The notes under the pieces were generated by a model. That model ran no database searches. It was not told the origin of the DNA and saw only the letters and a list, made by a program, of their open reading frames with translations. Below are positions 41,375 through 52,731 of a stretch of DNA of 64,000 nucleotides, piece by piece. Made by a program: the position numbers and the translations under genes. The stretch is from Seminavis robusta. Taxonomy: Eukaryota > Bacillariophyta > Bacillariophyceae > Naviculales > Naviculaceae. The stretch lies in the NCBI GenBank assembly GCA_903772945.1, contig CAICTM010000010.1, positions 62,001 through 126,000 on the forward strand. The letters are read 5' to 3'. Each line of letters opens with the position of its first letter. Position 1 is the first letter of the stretch.

Positions 41375-43890
41375 TTACAATTGCACCGATTCTTCCTGTG
41401 CCAATTGGAACGTGATTTCGTGCTCGTGGTGAAAGACACCCGAAAATTGAACGAGTGGCGGCGCGATATTGCCATCCTCGCCGTAGATCTCGCCACCGTG
41501 TTCATCAAGCTGATAGATTTTGACATTTCCGTAGCCATTGGCGCAGCAAATACCATTTCCGCCGGCATCTCGCAGCGTGAGTTTGTAAGAACCGTCTAGC
41601 CGAATGTTTTCCCCATGAAAGCGAAAGCCATAGGTAGCATCAGGATCTTGAAGAGTTCCAGGTGCCATTTCTTCCACAATACTGGTGGACGTGACGATGA
41701 GGGTCCCTCCCATGACCGCGGGTCCCATTGTGCTGTGTGTCTGGTGTACGAGTTCAAAGCTGAGCTCCCATGGAGCGCCGTCAGTATGGATATCAATGCG
41801 GATTCCCCCCGTGGGTAATACCGGAGCTTGAGTGGGTTCGGATGTAGGGAAGAAATCTACCGAAGCCGTGTTTCCAATTCCCTGCGCCTGTGCCGCTGCC
41901 GCTGCCTGGTTCGCTTGAGCAATGCCGAATTCTTGATGGGTTGTTGGAACATTGGTGGTCTGCTGTTGAGTAGGAGCATCTGTCTGATGTTGAGTCGGAA
42001 CATGAGTCTGCTGCTGAGTAGGAGCATCTGTCTGGTGTTGAGTGGGAACATCTGTCTGCTGCTGTGCGGTAGGAGGACTGGTTGGTGTCGCTGTCGTGGG
42101 AGCCATGGTCGGTTGTTCCGTCGTTTCGGCAATGGTTGGTGCCGATGTGGTTGCCAATGAAGAAGGAGCCAATGAAGGAGCCGTGGATGGCATTGCCGAA
42201 GGAGCTGCTGAGGGTTCTTCTGTTGCGGTATCGGTGTTTGTTGGGGCAGCTGTTGGCGAGACTGTAGGCTGTTGGGTAGATGTTGCCGAATTGGTTGGAG
42301 CCACTGTAGTTGGAGCTTGAGTAGGCTGTTGCGTAGAAGTTTCCACGTTGGTGGGATTTGTTGTCGTGGTGGCCGGAACGGTGGGTGCATTGGTAGTGGT
42401 TTGGGGCTGGGTAGGTGCTGCCGTTGGTACATCAGTGGGCGCATTGGTTGTGGTTTGTGGTGACGTTGGCGAGTCTGTTGTGGTTTGAGGATTGGTAGGA
42501 GCCGCGGTGGGTGTATTTGTTGTTTGAGTTGCAGTAGGACTCTCGGTAGATGGATTAGTGGGAACGATGGAAGGAGCAATGGAAGGAGCAATGGAAGGAG
42601 CGACGGAAGGCGATGTGGATGTAGATGGCGATGAAGAGGGAGACGATGTGGTTGGTCTGGGCGTTTGTGGAGGTAGAGTGAAACTGACAAATGCCTGTGT
42701 CCGGTCTGTGGGCTGTGGAGTCGGAAGAGCTGTGGGCGAATCTGTTGGTGACTCTGTTGGTGACTCGGTGGGAGTAAATGTAGGAGGATCAGTACTAGCG
42801 CTGCCACTGCCACTTCCACACCAGCTTGGAGGAAAGTCTGAAAAGTCACAGACAGTGTCCTCGATAAAGTCAATGGCTGCACTGACTCTAGCGTAGACCC
42901 CTGGTGCATTGGATCGACCGCACCCATCTCCCCAGGAAGTGATTCCAACTTGCACAAATCCCCCCGAGTTGTCTTCGTAAAAGAGCGGTCCTCCACTGTC
43001 TCCAAAGCATGCATCGAATCCCCCCGTGGGGACACCGGCACATAAATGTGGTTGCCCGCTACCTGCTTGCATAAAAGGGTAGGTTGCGTATGCGTAATCG
43101 GTGGATTTGCAGTCTTCGATGTAGTTTACGGTGACTTCCTGTAGTATTTTCTGATCATCGTATCCTCCAAACTCCGAAATGGCTCCATTTCCAATGGCCG
43201 TGAGAGGCTGGTTTTCAATGGGTACGTTTGACCGGTGATTGAGTTGAATGGGATCCAGGTCGAAGATGGGTTCTTCTAGCTTCATGACCATGACGTCGTA
43301 CAGGTTTCCCTGGCCACGATCAAAGTCTGGATGGACCCAGTATTCTTGGGCAAAGAGGACATGTGGGGCATTGTGATCATTTTTGTGGTTGGATCCAAAG
43401 CTGAACGGGTATTTGTCTAGTTCAGTCGTCTCGCAATGAGCTGCACTAAGGACCACTGTGATTAAAAAATAAAAATAAAATTATAAAAAATGGGTGAGAG
43501 ACAGGAGATGGTAATTCGACAGGGTGTAAAACATAACATAAGCCAGCAAAAGCTGCCAATGCCGAATTGGTAAATAATTTTTGCACCATGGCGACTAACT
43601 AACTTACTGTCAGGCGCAATAAGAGATCCACCGCAGCCATGCCACCAGGAGGCAAAGAAGGGATAGCGAGATCCAGAGCTGACATCGCTTCCTCCAACAA
43701 TGCGAGTTCCAAACGACAGCGATCGTTCGCCACGAAGATTCCGCCGTTGTTCCTGAACTGGCCGTTGTTGATGTTCCAAAGATCCCGTTGGAATTGCGCG
43801 AGTGCCGTTGGCATTGGTGTGGATTGTCCAACGGCTGAGGAGCAGAAAACCCAGGAGAAAGCGAGAAGAGCGCCGCGATGTCATTGTCAT
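41375..43890 (-). CDS. Trypsin-like serine protease with mucin-like stalk and C-terminal domain, two exons
   Basis: Exon 1 is 43890-43608 and exon 2 is 43455-41375. The 152-bp intron (43607-43456) has GTAAGT and CACAG ends, and the join restores APD-MVLSAAHC, giving 787 residues. A signal peptide (FLLGFLLLSR) is followed by a propeptide and the activation site R63-IVGG. Catalytic residues are His101 (AAHC), Asp148 (LYDVMVMKL) and Ser248 (GDSGGP). Asp242 sits six before the serine, the trypsin S1 position, so cleavage after Lys/Arg is predicted. From about 310 to 600 is a Thr/Pro/Ser stalk of PT-rich repeats, likely heavily O-glycosylated. A C-terminal beta-type domain follows (GIRIDIHTDGAPWEL, then a GNGICCANGYG motif) of a kind I associate with secreted diatom proteins. 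It is a secreted or surface protease and lies between the two inverted secreted-protein copies. Confidence 0.9.
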
Positions 43891-46184
43891 TGTCTTCTGT
43901 CTTACTGTTCTACTGTATGATAGCTGAATGTGGCTGCGGAGTAATGAGGCTGCAGCTATGATCGGCTGTACTTGTGTGTACTGGTGGTACTCGTGGAATG
44001 AAATTGTGAGCAACCGGCTTTTCGCTTTGTTTCGGCAAAACTGCGATCTGCAGGGTCAGGTACACTTTTTTATATAGTAAACATCAATCTACTAGCTATC
44101 TAGTGAGAACAATGACGGGCAACGGTCAAGCAAACAACGGCGTGTCCAAGTGATCTTTCGGTCATTCCCAGTTGCCTGTGATACTTAACCACCACGCCAC
44201 CCACTGGTCATCACCAGAACATGTTCCCGAATCTACTTGTTAGAAAGATGAGGTAAAACATTGTAATTTATTCTCATCTATTACTTCATCTTCTACCCAA
44301 CTGCCGGTCTTGCACCATCGAAGCAACAAAGTCTTGTGCCAATCAACCATGTTCCCACCAGTAAATCTTCGCTCACAGGAGTCGCCGCAGTTAATTGATC
44401 TACAGACGCTCAGGATGTGCTATGTGCTTCCTTGAACATGGTTCCCCCTACTCTTTGGCAAACTCGTTACCACTGGTCCCTCGATCCCGCTCGACCATTC
44501 AAGCAAGGCACAACACCCCAAAGCTTTATCCTATCCTCCCCACAACTAACTCTGATCGAGTGCAATCGTGCAAATCTGGATGTCCGAGGGGCCTTTCGCT
44601 AAAGCCTCCCATTCATGGTTGCTCGCGTGTTCCGAAAACTTACTTTTGGGATCTCGCGCTCCTATCCCGGGGACGGCCTTGGGAATGGTGCAAGTTGCGA
44701 GCCACCGTACATGTAGCTACCTAACTAATAACTAAGTAGAGCTTGGCAAGGTTTGTTCTTCATGTAGCTATGTATGCAGCTGCCTACATTCTGCCTGAGT
44801 TGCTTGCTTGCTGCAGCCAGCCCAAGGATCCTCCTGATACACACCCGAAGCTGCTTCTACAGCACAGCCAGAAACTGTTGTCCGTATCGCACGCTACCGT
44901 ATAGTCTAGATCTCAGCCAATCACTTCGTACCGTAGGTACTAGCTTGTAACTTGGAGGGTTGCTCAATGGCCGCCTCGCTCTTTCTTGCTTGCCCAAGTT
45001 ACTACTCGTCTTGCTTGCTTCTCTCAATGTGCAGCCACCATTTCATGTTGCATAGCTCTGGAACGGGCCAGCAGCCAAGTTGCCCCGCACGGTAGCCAGC
45101 ACCACAGTGAGAGAGCGAGGTGTGCCCCCTCTCCTTCTTGCTTGGAAGCAACATGCGAGCTACTGGTACCGGTAGCTAGTACTCGAAAATTCCCAGGCTC
45201 CGTCGTCCCCCGCGGTATCTGTGCACCTTGATCTCGCATGTTCCGATTTTCTCCTGTGCTTCTCCATGCTGGCACTGATCCACTTGCTTGTACAGACTGT
45301 AGCTGTACTAGCTACACTCTGCAAAACCCCAACACAAGAAATGGCTGGCTGAGCGACACATATATGAACATTCTGGCTGGATCTGGAGTGAGCAAGCGAA
45401 GTCAGCCAGCTAACTGCATCACTGGACATGTTGCTACAGCCACTGCCGATACGGATGATAGTAAGTTCGTTCTCAACTAAATTTGAATGAGAAGCACGAA
45501 ACGACGAAAAGAGAAAACCAACGAAAGCCGCTGCCAACCAGTCCTTAGCTACCGGTAGCTAGGTGCAAGTAGAAGAAACCCAAATGCAATGAGAGCGCTG
45601 CCTGTACATCTCTCACCGTACCACCTGACGTTACCAGAGTCGGGTCACTCCAGGCTGGATGGAAACGAAAAGTCAGCTGTTCTTTCTGCTAGCACACTTT
45701 ATTGTACCCAGCGCTGGGGGCAGCAGCTGTGGGTTGCGTGATTGCCTCTTCGGCTCTTCTGGCTAACATAACTTTCACTGGGGTACCATCATGCAGGGTT
45801 CTCACACAAGTGTCCAGTGAAATGGCTGGAAATCGAAAAGACTAGATGTGCTGTTATCAAGCGAACGCAACGGGCAACAAAAGAGTCATTATTCCAAGAG
45901 GAGGAGGGGAATTCGCTGAAGAAGGAACAGAAGGATTATGTCAAAGTCCGTCGCTGTTGATCGTACCGGTCATTGGATGAACGCATGCCCAGTGACACTT
46001 GCATGGCTCGGTCTTCACCGTTGTTGGATTCTCGTGCTTGCGAAGAGCTGAGCCTGGTCAGCCAAGAGGAATGGAATGAATCCAAAATCAAGTTCAGTCT
46101 CTGCTCACAAATCCAAGCCTGGAGAAACCAAAACAATAATAACATACAAAGCAAAACAAATCATTTCCATCGCACCTTATCAAC
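43891..46184. other. Intergenic stretch, no supported gene
   Basis: Upstream of the protease and of copy B. Short frames only. GGTACCGGTAGC words near 45165 and 45550. A poly-A-rich leader (about 46125-46180) precedes copy B. Confidence 0.5.
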
Positions 46185-47330
46185 ATGAAGTTCTTCTCCA
46201 CCCTTTTGCTCCTTGCTGCCCCTCTCTTGGCCACTGCCAATGAGGAAGAACAACGTGCTCGTGCCCTTGAGATTGGTGACTGGAGTGTCAACTTCAAAAC
46301 CATTGATGGACAGGACTTTACCTATGAGACTGGACCTGGTGCAGGTGAAAATGTCAATGTCAAGATTTCTGTTGAAAACAAATGCCGTCAGGAAGCAGTG
46401 GCTGCAGAGCGCACCAATGTTGGCCACTTCTATCCCAACCCAGATGTTTCTGGCATTGCTGTGGACACCTCGGGAATTGTCAATGACCCTGGTATGGGCA
46501 TCAATGGCTTCTCCTTCTCCTTTGTTGAAGGAGTCAATGAAAATGCCCTCATCTACTCTGAAGCTGATGATGGTCTCAATGCTGCCGTCAACTTCTGTGT
46601 TGTGCTTGGACTTTACTCTGACATTATGTTGATTGACTTTGCTGAGGTCAAGTTGACATACCTGATTGATTTGGTGACCCAAGTTCCTACCTTGACTGGT
46701 TACACTGTCACCCAAGCTGAGGCCTTTACTGATGCTGAGGACACCACTCTCAGCTTTGATGGATCTCTCTTGGCCTATTTCTGTGACCCTGACAGCTACC
46801 AGATTCTCACCAACGATGGATCTGATGCTGTCACCACTCAAGGAAGCACTCTCAATGTTTGCTTCAGGGTTGAAGAAGGACAGTTCCAAGTCAAGGATAT
46901 CATGGAGTTCACTGTCAGGAATGCTGAAGCTGCAGAGCCCTCTCAGCTCATCATCACGGAATCTGCTCCTGCCTCTACCATCTTCTCCACCAAGAAGTGT
47001 GTTGATGAAGGAAATGACAACAATGTCTGTTTGGTGTCTTTCTTGCTGTTTGCTGACTTTTATGATTTTGAAGCCTTGACATTGACTGGAGAGGGAAGCA
47101 TCCTTTTGGAACTTGGAGGAACTGCTACAGCACCTGCTGGTCGTCGTTTGCGCAAGAATATCCAGATTGTGGATGGCCACCGTAAGCTTCAGAACGAGGT
47201 TACTGAAACAGTTGATGTCCAGCCCCAGCCCTTTGCAGTTGAGAAGCATCGCTTGGCTGACTCCTCTGCTGGAAGCTTGACCACTTATGCTACCATGGCT
47301 GCCATGGCTGGAGCAGCCATGGTGCTCTAA
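46185..47330 (+). CDS. Secreted protein, 381 aa, copy B of an inverted duplicate pair
   Basis: Same length as copy A (39060-40205, opposite strand) with four residue differences by direct comparison: L for I in the signal peptide, E for D just after it, D for N in IVNxPGMG, and R for H near the C-terminus. It has the same signal peptide, cysteines, RRLRK site and short hydrophobic tail. The match continues into the 3' flank for about 90 bp and fades quickly upstream of the ATG, so the duplication or conversion tract is roughly gene-sized. Silent differences are more frequent than replacements in the first 80 bases, which suggests that purifying selection or gene conversion keeps the two proteins alike. 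Function unknown. Confidence 0.8.
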   Translation: MKFFSTLLLLAAPLLATANEEEQRARALEIGDWSVNFKTIDGQDFTYETGPGAGENVNVKISVENKCRQEAVAAERTNVGHFYPNPDVSGIAVDTSGIVNDPGMGINGFSFSFVEGVNENALIYSEADDGLNAAVNFCVVLGLYSDIMLIDFAEVKLTYLIDLVTQVPTLTGYTVTQAEAFTDAEDTTLSFDGSLLAYFCDPDSYQILTNDGSDAVTTQGSTLNVCFRVEEGQFQVKDIMEFTVRNAEAAEPSQLIITESAPASTIFSTKKCVDEGNDNNVCLVSFLLFADFYDFEALTLTGEGSILLELGGTATAPAGRRLRKNIQIVDGHRKLQNEVTETVDVQPQPFAVEKHRLADSSAGSLTTYATMAAMAGAAMVL

Positions 47331-48236
47331 AAGCAAGGTGTCTGTGTGTGGCAGCAAGGTAGAGCCTGGCACAGGATTGCTTTGTCATGCTTACACCAAC
47401 TGCGTGAAGTGGAAGCTGCATGATGTGGGTGTGTCCTGATGGACAGCAAACCCACGTGTTGCTCCTTAGGAAAAAGAAATAGATAGATAGAATCAAATAA
47501 GTATAGAGAAATGTTCGGTTAATCATCTTGTTTCTGTTTAGCTAGCTAGGTGAATGCATGCGCAACGATGCGCTTGCTTGTAATGACGGGGACTGCGAAC
47601 GTTCAAGGACCTCCCACTCCTCTATTAGATCTCTAGTAGACTCTAGACTTTAGACTCTAGACTTACTAGCTATAGTCGCCCCGGCGGCCACCGATTCAAT
47701 AGATTAGATTCTTTTGGTCGAGAGGAAGTAGGGCAGCTCGTAAGTGCGCTCTCGATGCGTACCCAGCTGGTGGCTGGCTCCCACCGACCTCTAGGTTCCA
47801 CTTGTCTAGATCACAGGCAGCAAGTTCGAATTCTCTGAGTGCATACGCAGCCAAGTGTCACTGCCGTCGCATCCATCGAATCTCTAGTTCCGACAATGTA
47901 AGGAGCCTTTGAATCTTCGTACCAATATCGGGGGAAGTTTGGTCTCGAAAGGGCCGAGCTCTCCCTCCACGGGTCGCCTGACTCTATTTCGATGTCTCCC
48001 AGCCATTGATCTTTGGTTGGGTAGAAAAGAAGGGAAAAAACGAGCCAAAAAAATGAAGGGACGGGAGTGTGACGCATACCGGAACACGTGTAAGCACTTT
48101 TCTAGCACAAATAAATTGGACGGCTCGATGGCGCCGGTGACGCAGACGACAGGGATATCTTCGCATCAAGAAGTGCTCACAATTTATTTTCACAGAACAA
48201 ACGCTAGCTAGATACCAAAGAAATTATTATAAGAAA
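47331..48236. other. Intergenic stretch, no supported gene
   Basis: First about 90 bp match the 3' flank of copy A in inverse orientation. The rest is unremarkable, with CTAGACTCTAGA-type words near 47632-47665. Confidence 0.5.
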
Positions 48237-48746
48237 ATGAAGTTTTCTGCATCCTTTGTTGGTCTTTTGATGGTGGCTGGAACTGCCCATGCCTTCACCA
48301 GTCCTGCCGTTTCCAGCAAGATGGGCGGCTTGAAAATGTCGGAAGCCCCTGTTGCCGAAGCCGAGGTAGAAGAGCAAGTGCAAGCTCCGGATGCTCCCCC
48401 CGCTGCTCTTTCTGGACTTCGAATGCACGAGGTTCGACGTGCTGTGCACAGTCTGAACAAGGAAAACTTTGAAACTACTTTGGCTGATTTGGAACCCTAC
48501 TTCCTGAACGAAGCTGGATCTTCTCTGTACGCCAAGTCAATGCGACGAATTTCTGCACGGGCCGATGCGTTGGGGGTTGAAGTGCCTGCTGGATACGCCA
48601 AGGAAGCCAAGGTCACACAGAAGCGAAGGGAAAAACAAAATGCTTTCATCCAAACGAAGGAAGAGGAACGAATGGCCGCTGAAGCCGAAGCTGAAGCTGA
48701 AGCCGCAGATGCCACTGAGGAGGAAGCCGCCCCTGTGGAGGAGTAA
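48237..48746 (+). CDS. Plastid-targeted hypothetical protein, 169 aa
   Basis: The N-terminus MKFSASFVGLLMVAGTAHA is a signal peptide. Cleavage after Ala19 would expose FTSPAVSSK, matching the ASAFAP-type bipartite presequence that directs proteins through the four plastid membranes of diatoms. The mature region is mostly helical, with acidic N-terminal linker, a conserved-looking core (LNKENFETTLADLEPYFLNE, residues about 73-92, and RRISARADALGVEVPAGYAK), a basic coiled segment and an Ala/Glu-rich acidic tail. I do not recognise a family. Codon use is C/T-ending and tidy, suggesting good expression. Stromal or thylakoid-associated location is inferred from the presequence only. Confidence 0.8.
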   Translation: MKFSASFVGLLMVAGTAHAFTSPAVSSKMGGLKMSEAPVAEAEVEEQVQAPDAPPAALSGLRMHEVRRAVHSLNKENFETTLADLEPYFLNEAGSSLYAKSMRRISARADALGVEVPAGYAKEAKVTQKRREKQNAFIQTKEEERMAAEAEAEAEAADATEEEAAPVEE

Positions 48747-49265
48747 ACCAAGCAATAAAACAATGGCTGACAATTAAGCAATAGTGTAAGGTAGTACCGT
48801 AGTTCCCAATAAATAAATGTCTAGGAAAGAATAACAATGTTGCCACAACGTTCCATCTGGCTCGGGAAGAAAAGGAAATGAAGGAAATGAGAGCCTCGAC
48901 TTTGCTAGCTAGAATGCAGAAAGTCAACAACACCAACATGGACAGACAGACTTACCGGTACGTCCAGCTTCTTGCTGCTGGATCAAACCCTTTACCCTGC
49001 ATGGTACATCCCTTTCACGGTAGATTCACTATTTCCACTGCCTTCACAATCAGTATCAGCGAATGCTGCGAAGAGGGCTTCGATGGAACGCAGAGCTAGG
49101 AATCTGAAGCCAAGAACTATATCAACGTTGCCCGTTCCACATACACGGATTGACTGACCCCCATCCACCACGGGTCATCCCCATTCAGCTCTGTCGGTTA
49201 AGCAAGCGCGATCAAAAGAATGACGCAAAGCTCCCACACAAAACAAAAAGCACTGCTGTCCATGG
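48747..49265. other. Intergenic stretch, no supported gene
   Basis: 3' flank of the plastid protein gene and 5' flank of the transporter gene. A poly-A-like AATAAATAAATG motif lies near 48809. Nothing else is seen. Confidence 0.5.
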
Positions 49266-50381
49266 ATGCAGTCCAATTGTAACAATAGAAGCATGAAAGC
49301 AGAGGGAGAAGAACCAGAACAAGATACTAGTAGTAGTACAAGTACAATGGCAATGACACTGTCCCCCCAAGTCCAGACCTATGTGTACATGGTAGTGTTT
49401 TTCTTGGCCATGATTGGTCATGAAGTGGCACTGGAAGCAGCCTCAGACTCTTTTTCTCAGTTGGATGCATTGGCCAGTGCAGTTACTTGCTTTCAGATGA
49501 GTTTTTGTGTTTTCTTGCCATTGATCCTCTCCAAGGGGGAAGATTTGGAACATTTTCCAAAAACAAAACCAGAAATTTTGCCCTATGTTCGGTTGTCCCT
49601 CTTTGTCTTTGGGGCCACGGGTCTTTCCACACAGGCGGTGCGTTACGTGACTTATCCCACCAAAGTGGTCTTCAAAAGTGCCAAACTCATTCCCACCATG
49701 GCAGTGGCTACTGTCTGGCAAGGGCACAAATATTCCAAGCTGGAATATCTGGCTGCATTCTTGCTTTGTGCTGGGGCTGCTGGCTATTCCTATGGCAGTG
49801 GAAACAACCACAATGACAATGACAATGACACTGCATTCTCTGCGGGAGCTGCATGGGGCATTGCCTTGTTGATATCAAGCATTATCTGTGATGCTGTTGT
49901 CCCCAATTACCAAAAGTTGATTTTGAACCAGGGAGTAGCAGCAACACAGCTCATGATCAATACCAATGCAGTGGGCACACTGGCCGTTTTGGCATACATG
50001 TTGCTCACAGGCCAACTCTTTGCCATTATTGCTACTTGCAATGCCCACCCAAAACTTATCCTATATTTGACAGGTGTGGGGATTGGACTCTCTACTGCCG
50101 TTTGGGCATACACCAAGCTCATCCAGGCAACATCCTCGGTGGTGGCAGTAGCTGTTTCTACGCTCCGCAAGGTTGCGACCATATTCTTGTCCTATATCAT
50201 CTTCCCCAAGCCGCTTCTCACTATTCACATTTATGCGGGGTGTTTGGTCCTACTTGGGATGGTTCTCAGCAGTGTGGCCAAAGAAAGAGCCACTGCGGCC
50301 AAGCATCCACACGGCAATATTATTAATGCACAACACAATGATAAACCAGAGACCACAAACGGAGAAAAACACGAAGCCTAA
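49266..50381 (+). CDS. SLC35B-type nucleotide-sugar / PAPS transporter
   Basis: Single exon, 371 residues from ATG 49266; an in-frame ATG at 49293 is an alternative start. A short Ser/Thr/Glu-rich cytosolic head precedes about ten hydrophobic segments. The segment VRYVTYPTKVVFKSAKLIP (residues about 125-143) matches the hallmark of the UAA family (SLC35B), whose members read like YVSYPTQVLxKSxKxIPVM. A second hallmark, STLRKVATIFLSYIIF followed by PKPL, lies near residues 298-318. SLC35B proteins exchange UDP-galactose, UDP-glucose or PAPS for nucleoside monophosphate across Golgi or ER membranes. PAPS import (SLC35B2/3-like) is plausible but the substrate cannot be decided from sequence alone. 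An Asn/Asp repeat (NHNDNDNDT) lies in a loop. Confidence 0.8.
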   Translation: MQSNCNNRSMKAEGEEPEQDTSSSTSTMAMTLSPQVQTYVYMVVFFLAMIGHEVALEAASDSFSQLDALASAVTCFQMSFCVFLPLILSKGEDLEHFPKTKPEILPYVRLSLFVFGATGLSTQAVRYVTYPTKVVFKSAKLIPTMAVATVWQGHKYSKLEYLAAFLLCAGAAGYSYGSGNNHNDNDNDTAFSAGAAWGIALLISSIICDAVVPNYQKLILNQGVAATQLMINTNAVGTLAVLAYMLLTGQLFAIIATCNAHPKLILYLTGVGIGLSTAVWAYTKLIQATSSVVAVAVSTLRKVATIFLSYIIFPKPLLTIHIYAGCLVLLGMVLSSVAKERATAAKHPHGNIINAQHNDKPETTNGEKHEA

Positions 50382-52731
50382 TTCACATCATGCCATATTG
50401 GTACCATACAGTATACCAACCGATGCATCCATGGCAAAAAAGAATGAAATGTTTGACTCAATGCATGGATGTTGGTCGCCACCGTACACGAATCGGCCCT
50501 CGCCAACGCAAGGGGGCGATGTGACGGAGGACGCGGCTAACAAGACGTTTCCAAACGGACCAAAGTCTAATTTGGAAACTTTTGTTCGACCTATAGTGGG
50601 CCAATTTTAATGCTATAGCTACCGTAACATACTTTTAGAAAACTCAACTAGGAAAAATGAATGATACCGGTAGTCGGTCTAAACTACATTTTCGGCTGCC
50701 CAAGGGATTCTTTAGCCCACTGCCAACCCATTCATTTTTCAATGCAGGTTGCTATCCCCACTTGATGTACTTGTCCAAGAAAGCAATCGTCTTCTCGGGG
50801 TGCACGCTGCTGCAGTAGTTGTACCCATCGAAGCGACGGTTCGTACAGCACCTGCGATAAAGAAGAGCTCCTTTTCTCTGCAACTGATCAGGTAGTTACA
50901 CTCGTTCAACCTCAGGTTGCTTCACCAGACGCAGGTCGCCCTTGACCTGGGACATAAAGTGCCGGGGCGAATGCCTGGCTGGGGTCTCATCTCGGCATTG
51001 GTAAAGCTGCCCAACTTGATCTGTTCTGCTCAATCTGCTCAAAATCCATGAGATCCATATACCCAGCCACTCCAAGCAAATCGGCAAAGCAACCATCAAG
51101 CTATGATAGTCATGGACACTCTCAACCAAGGGACCAAAGAAGCATTCAAGAATGCTTTCGAACAACTCCGGGTGGCAGTGCATGACATTGTACGGAGCAT
51201 TGCCTCCAGTGCAGCGACTGTACATGTAGAGACCGACCTTTTCTTGTGCAGCTTGCGATGGGAGTCCACGTACTTGGCACCGACACAATCAGTCCATCCG
51301 TAGCGTCTAATGTCGCAAAATCGTCCATTGGTACCATTACGGCACCGGTACGGCGGAACCATAACATCGGTGACACGACAATGGTGCGATGGGCGAGATG
51401 CCAATGTTTCATGTGAGCCATTCCCAAAGCTCGATCCAAGGTATCCACCTTAGAAAAGGGTTCACCCACGTCAGTCCGGACGTCGACATGGGCACGGGGT
51501 GATTGATGATGATCAACTTTCTTGTTCGATTCGCCGCCGGCTGCAGGGATGTACCGGTGCCAAACTTCCATGCTTACGCCGTACAACGAGGGAAAGAAAA
51601 CATTCTCCCACGCACGTATCCATGCTATGATCCGCTGGTGTCTTGTGGACATGAGTGCGGAAAGGGGGCGGACTGCAACGACTCAAGTGTAGATAGATCT
51701 TTCGGGAGTCGAAGTCTAACTCACCAATGATGATTTCGTTTCGGCAGCCAAGACATACACTCGAGTAGATTGCTTGCATTGATTGTCCACCGCTGCCTGA
51801 ACGTTGAGATCACTTCAGATGATCGTGTTGTTTGTTTGGATCTGGTTCGGCTTCCAATCGGCTGGTGTACGTCTACGCCTCAAGCTATGGCAGCTACCAG
51901 ACAAAGGAGTGGATATTGATTGGATCACAAGCACTCTGCGTCGTCATGGCGGCCGTTTCCTCATACCATACGGTACAGGTACGGTGGAACCATGGCGTAC
52001 CGGTACAGGTGCAGTACCGGTACGGTGCGGCTGAGGGGTGAAAATACACCAGACGGTACCGGTATGGTGCATGTCTCTCCCCTACATAATAAACACAGGC
52101 TTTGTTCAACTTTAGGTCCGGGAATTGGACTGACTGGGTGTTGGTTCAGGTGTGTACCGGTACATGCCCAGGCTGTGTCCAAGCCATGGTTTCTTCTACC
52201 ATCTCCTTTGTCTTTTCTATTCTATGCTCGGATCAATACTGGCGCCACTCTAGCTAGGAACGCATCCGTCTCCTAAACGAAACTTAGTTTGACTCGTTCG
52301 TCTGTACAGGGGACCGTACCGGTACCGGTACCGGTACCAGGTACCATCATCGTTTGCGTGTTCATGTCCTGCCACGGATTCACGGAACATGCGACGGCGT
52401 ACGGAGCGGAACCCAAGCGCGAGCAAAGCAACTATGGGATTGAATATGCGAACCCCTGTTCTCACTCCCAAGCTCTCCATCAAAACGAGCTCGTCTGATC
52501 TTATTGATGTCGTGCTAGAGATAGTATCTAAAATGCGAACCGACGCTTCGAGCAATCACCAGAGACAATCCCAAAAGATCACAAAATCAAAAATACGAAA
52601 GAAACAAACTCTAGCAAGCTAGCTAGAGCTAAAGAGAGAAAAAGCTAGCTACCAGCAAGAACTAGTACACCTGTAGTACGAGACAAAGAAGAAAAAAAGA
52701 AAACTGAAGTTAAACTATTGGCCAAGTCAAG
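50382..52731. other. Intergenic stretch with decayed coding sequence and GGTACC-rich DNA
   Basis: 50752-51652 carries broken minus-strand coding pieces, listed separately. 51960-52350 is dense in GGTACCGGTACC words, reaching four tandem GGTACC units at about 52318-52342. The end is the leader of the double NmrA gene. Confidence 0.45.
50752..51652 (-). pseudogene. Probable decayed protein-coding gene, family unknown
   Basis: On the minus strand, protein-like segments succeed one another in different frames. They include a frame from 51652 (with DVGEPFSKVDTLDRALGMAH), a frame near 51230-51050 (CHPELFESILECFFGPLVES) and a final segment ending at TAG 50752 (with RRFDGYNYCSSVHPEKTIAF and LDKYIKWG). 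Splice sites that would unite them are not evident, so I read it as a damaged host gene; an unresolved multi-exon gene is the alternative. The final segment resembles tails of glycosyltransferase-like proteins only vaguely; I assign no function. Confidence 0.35.
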
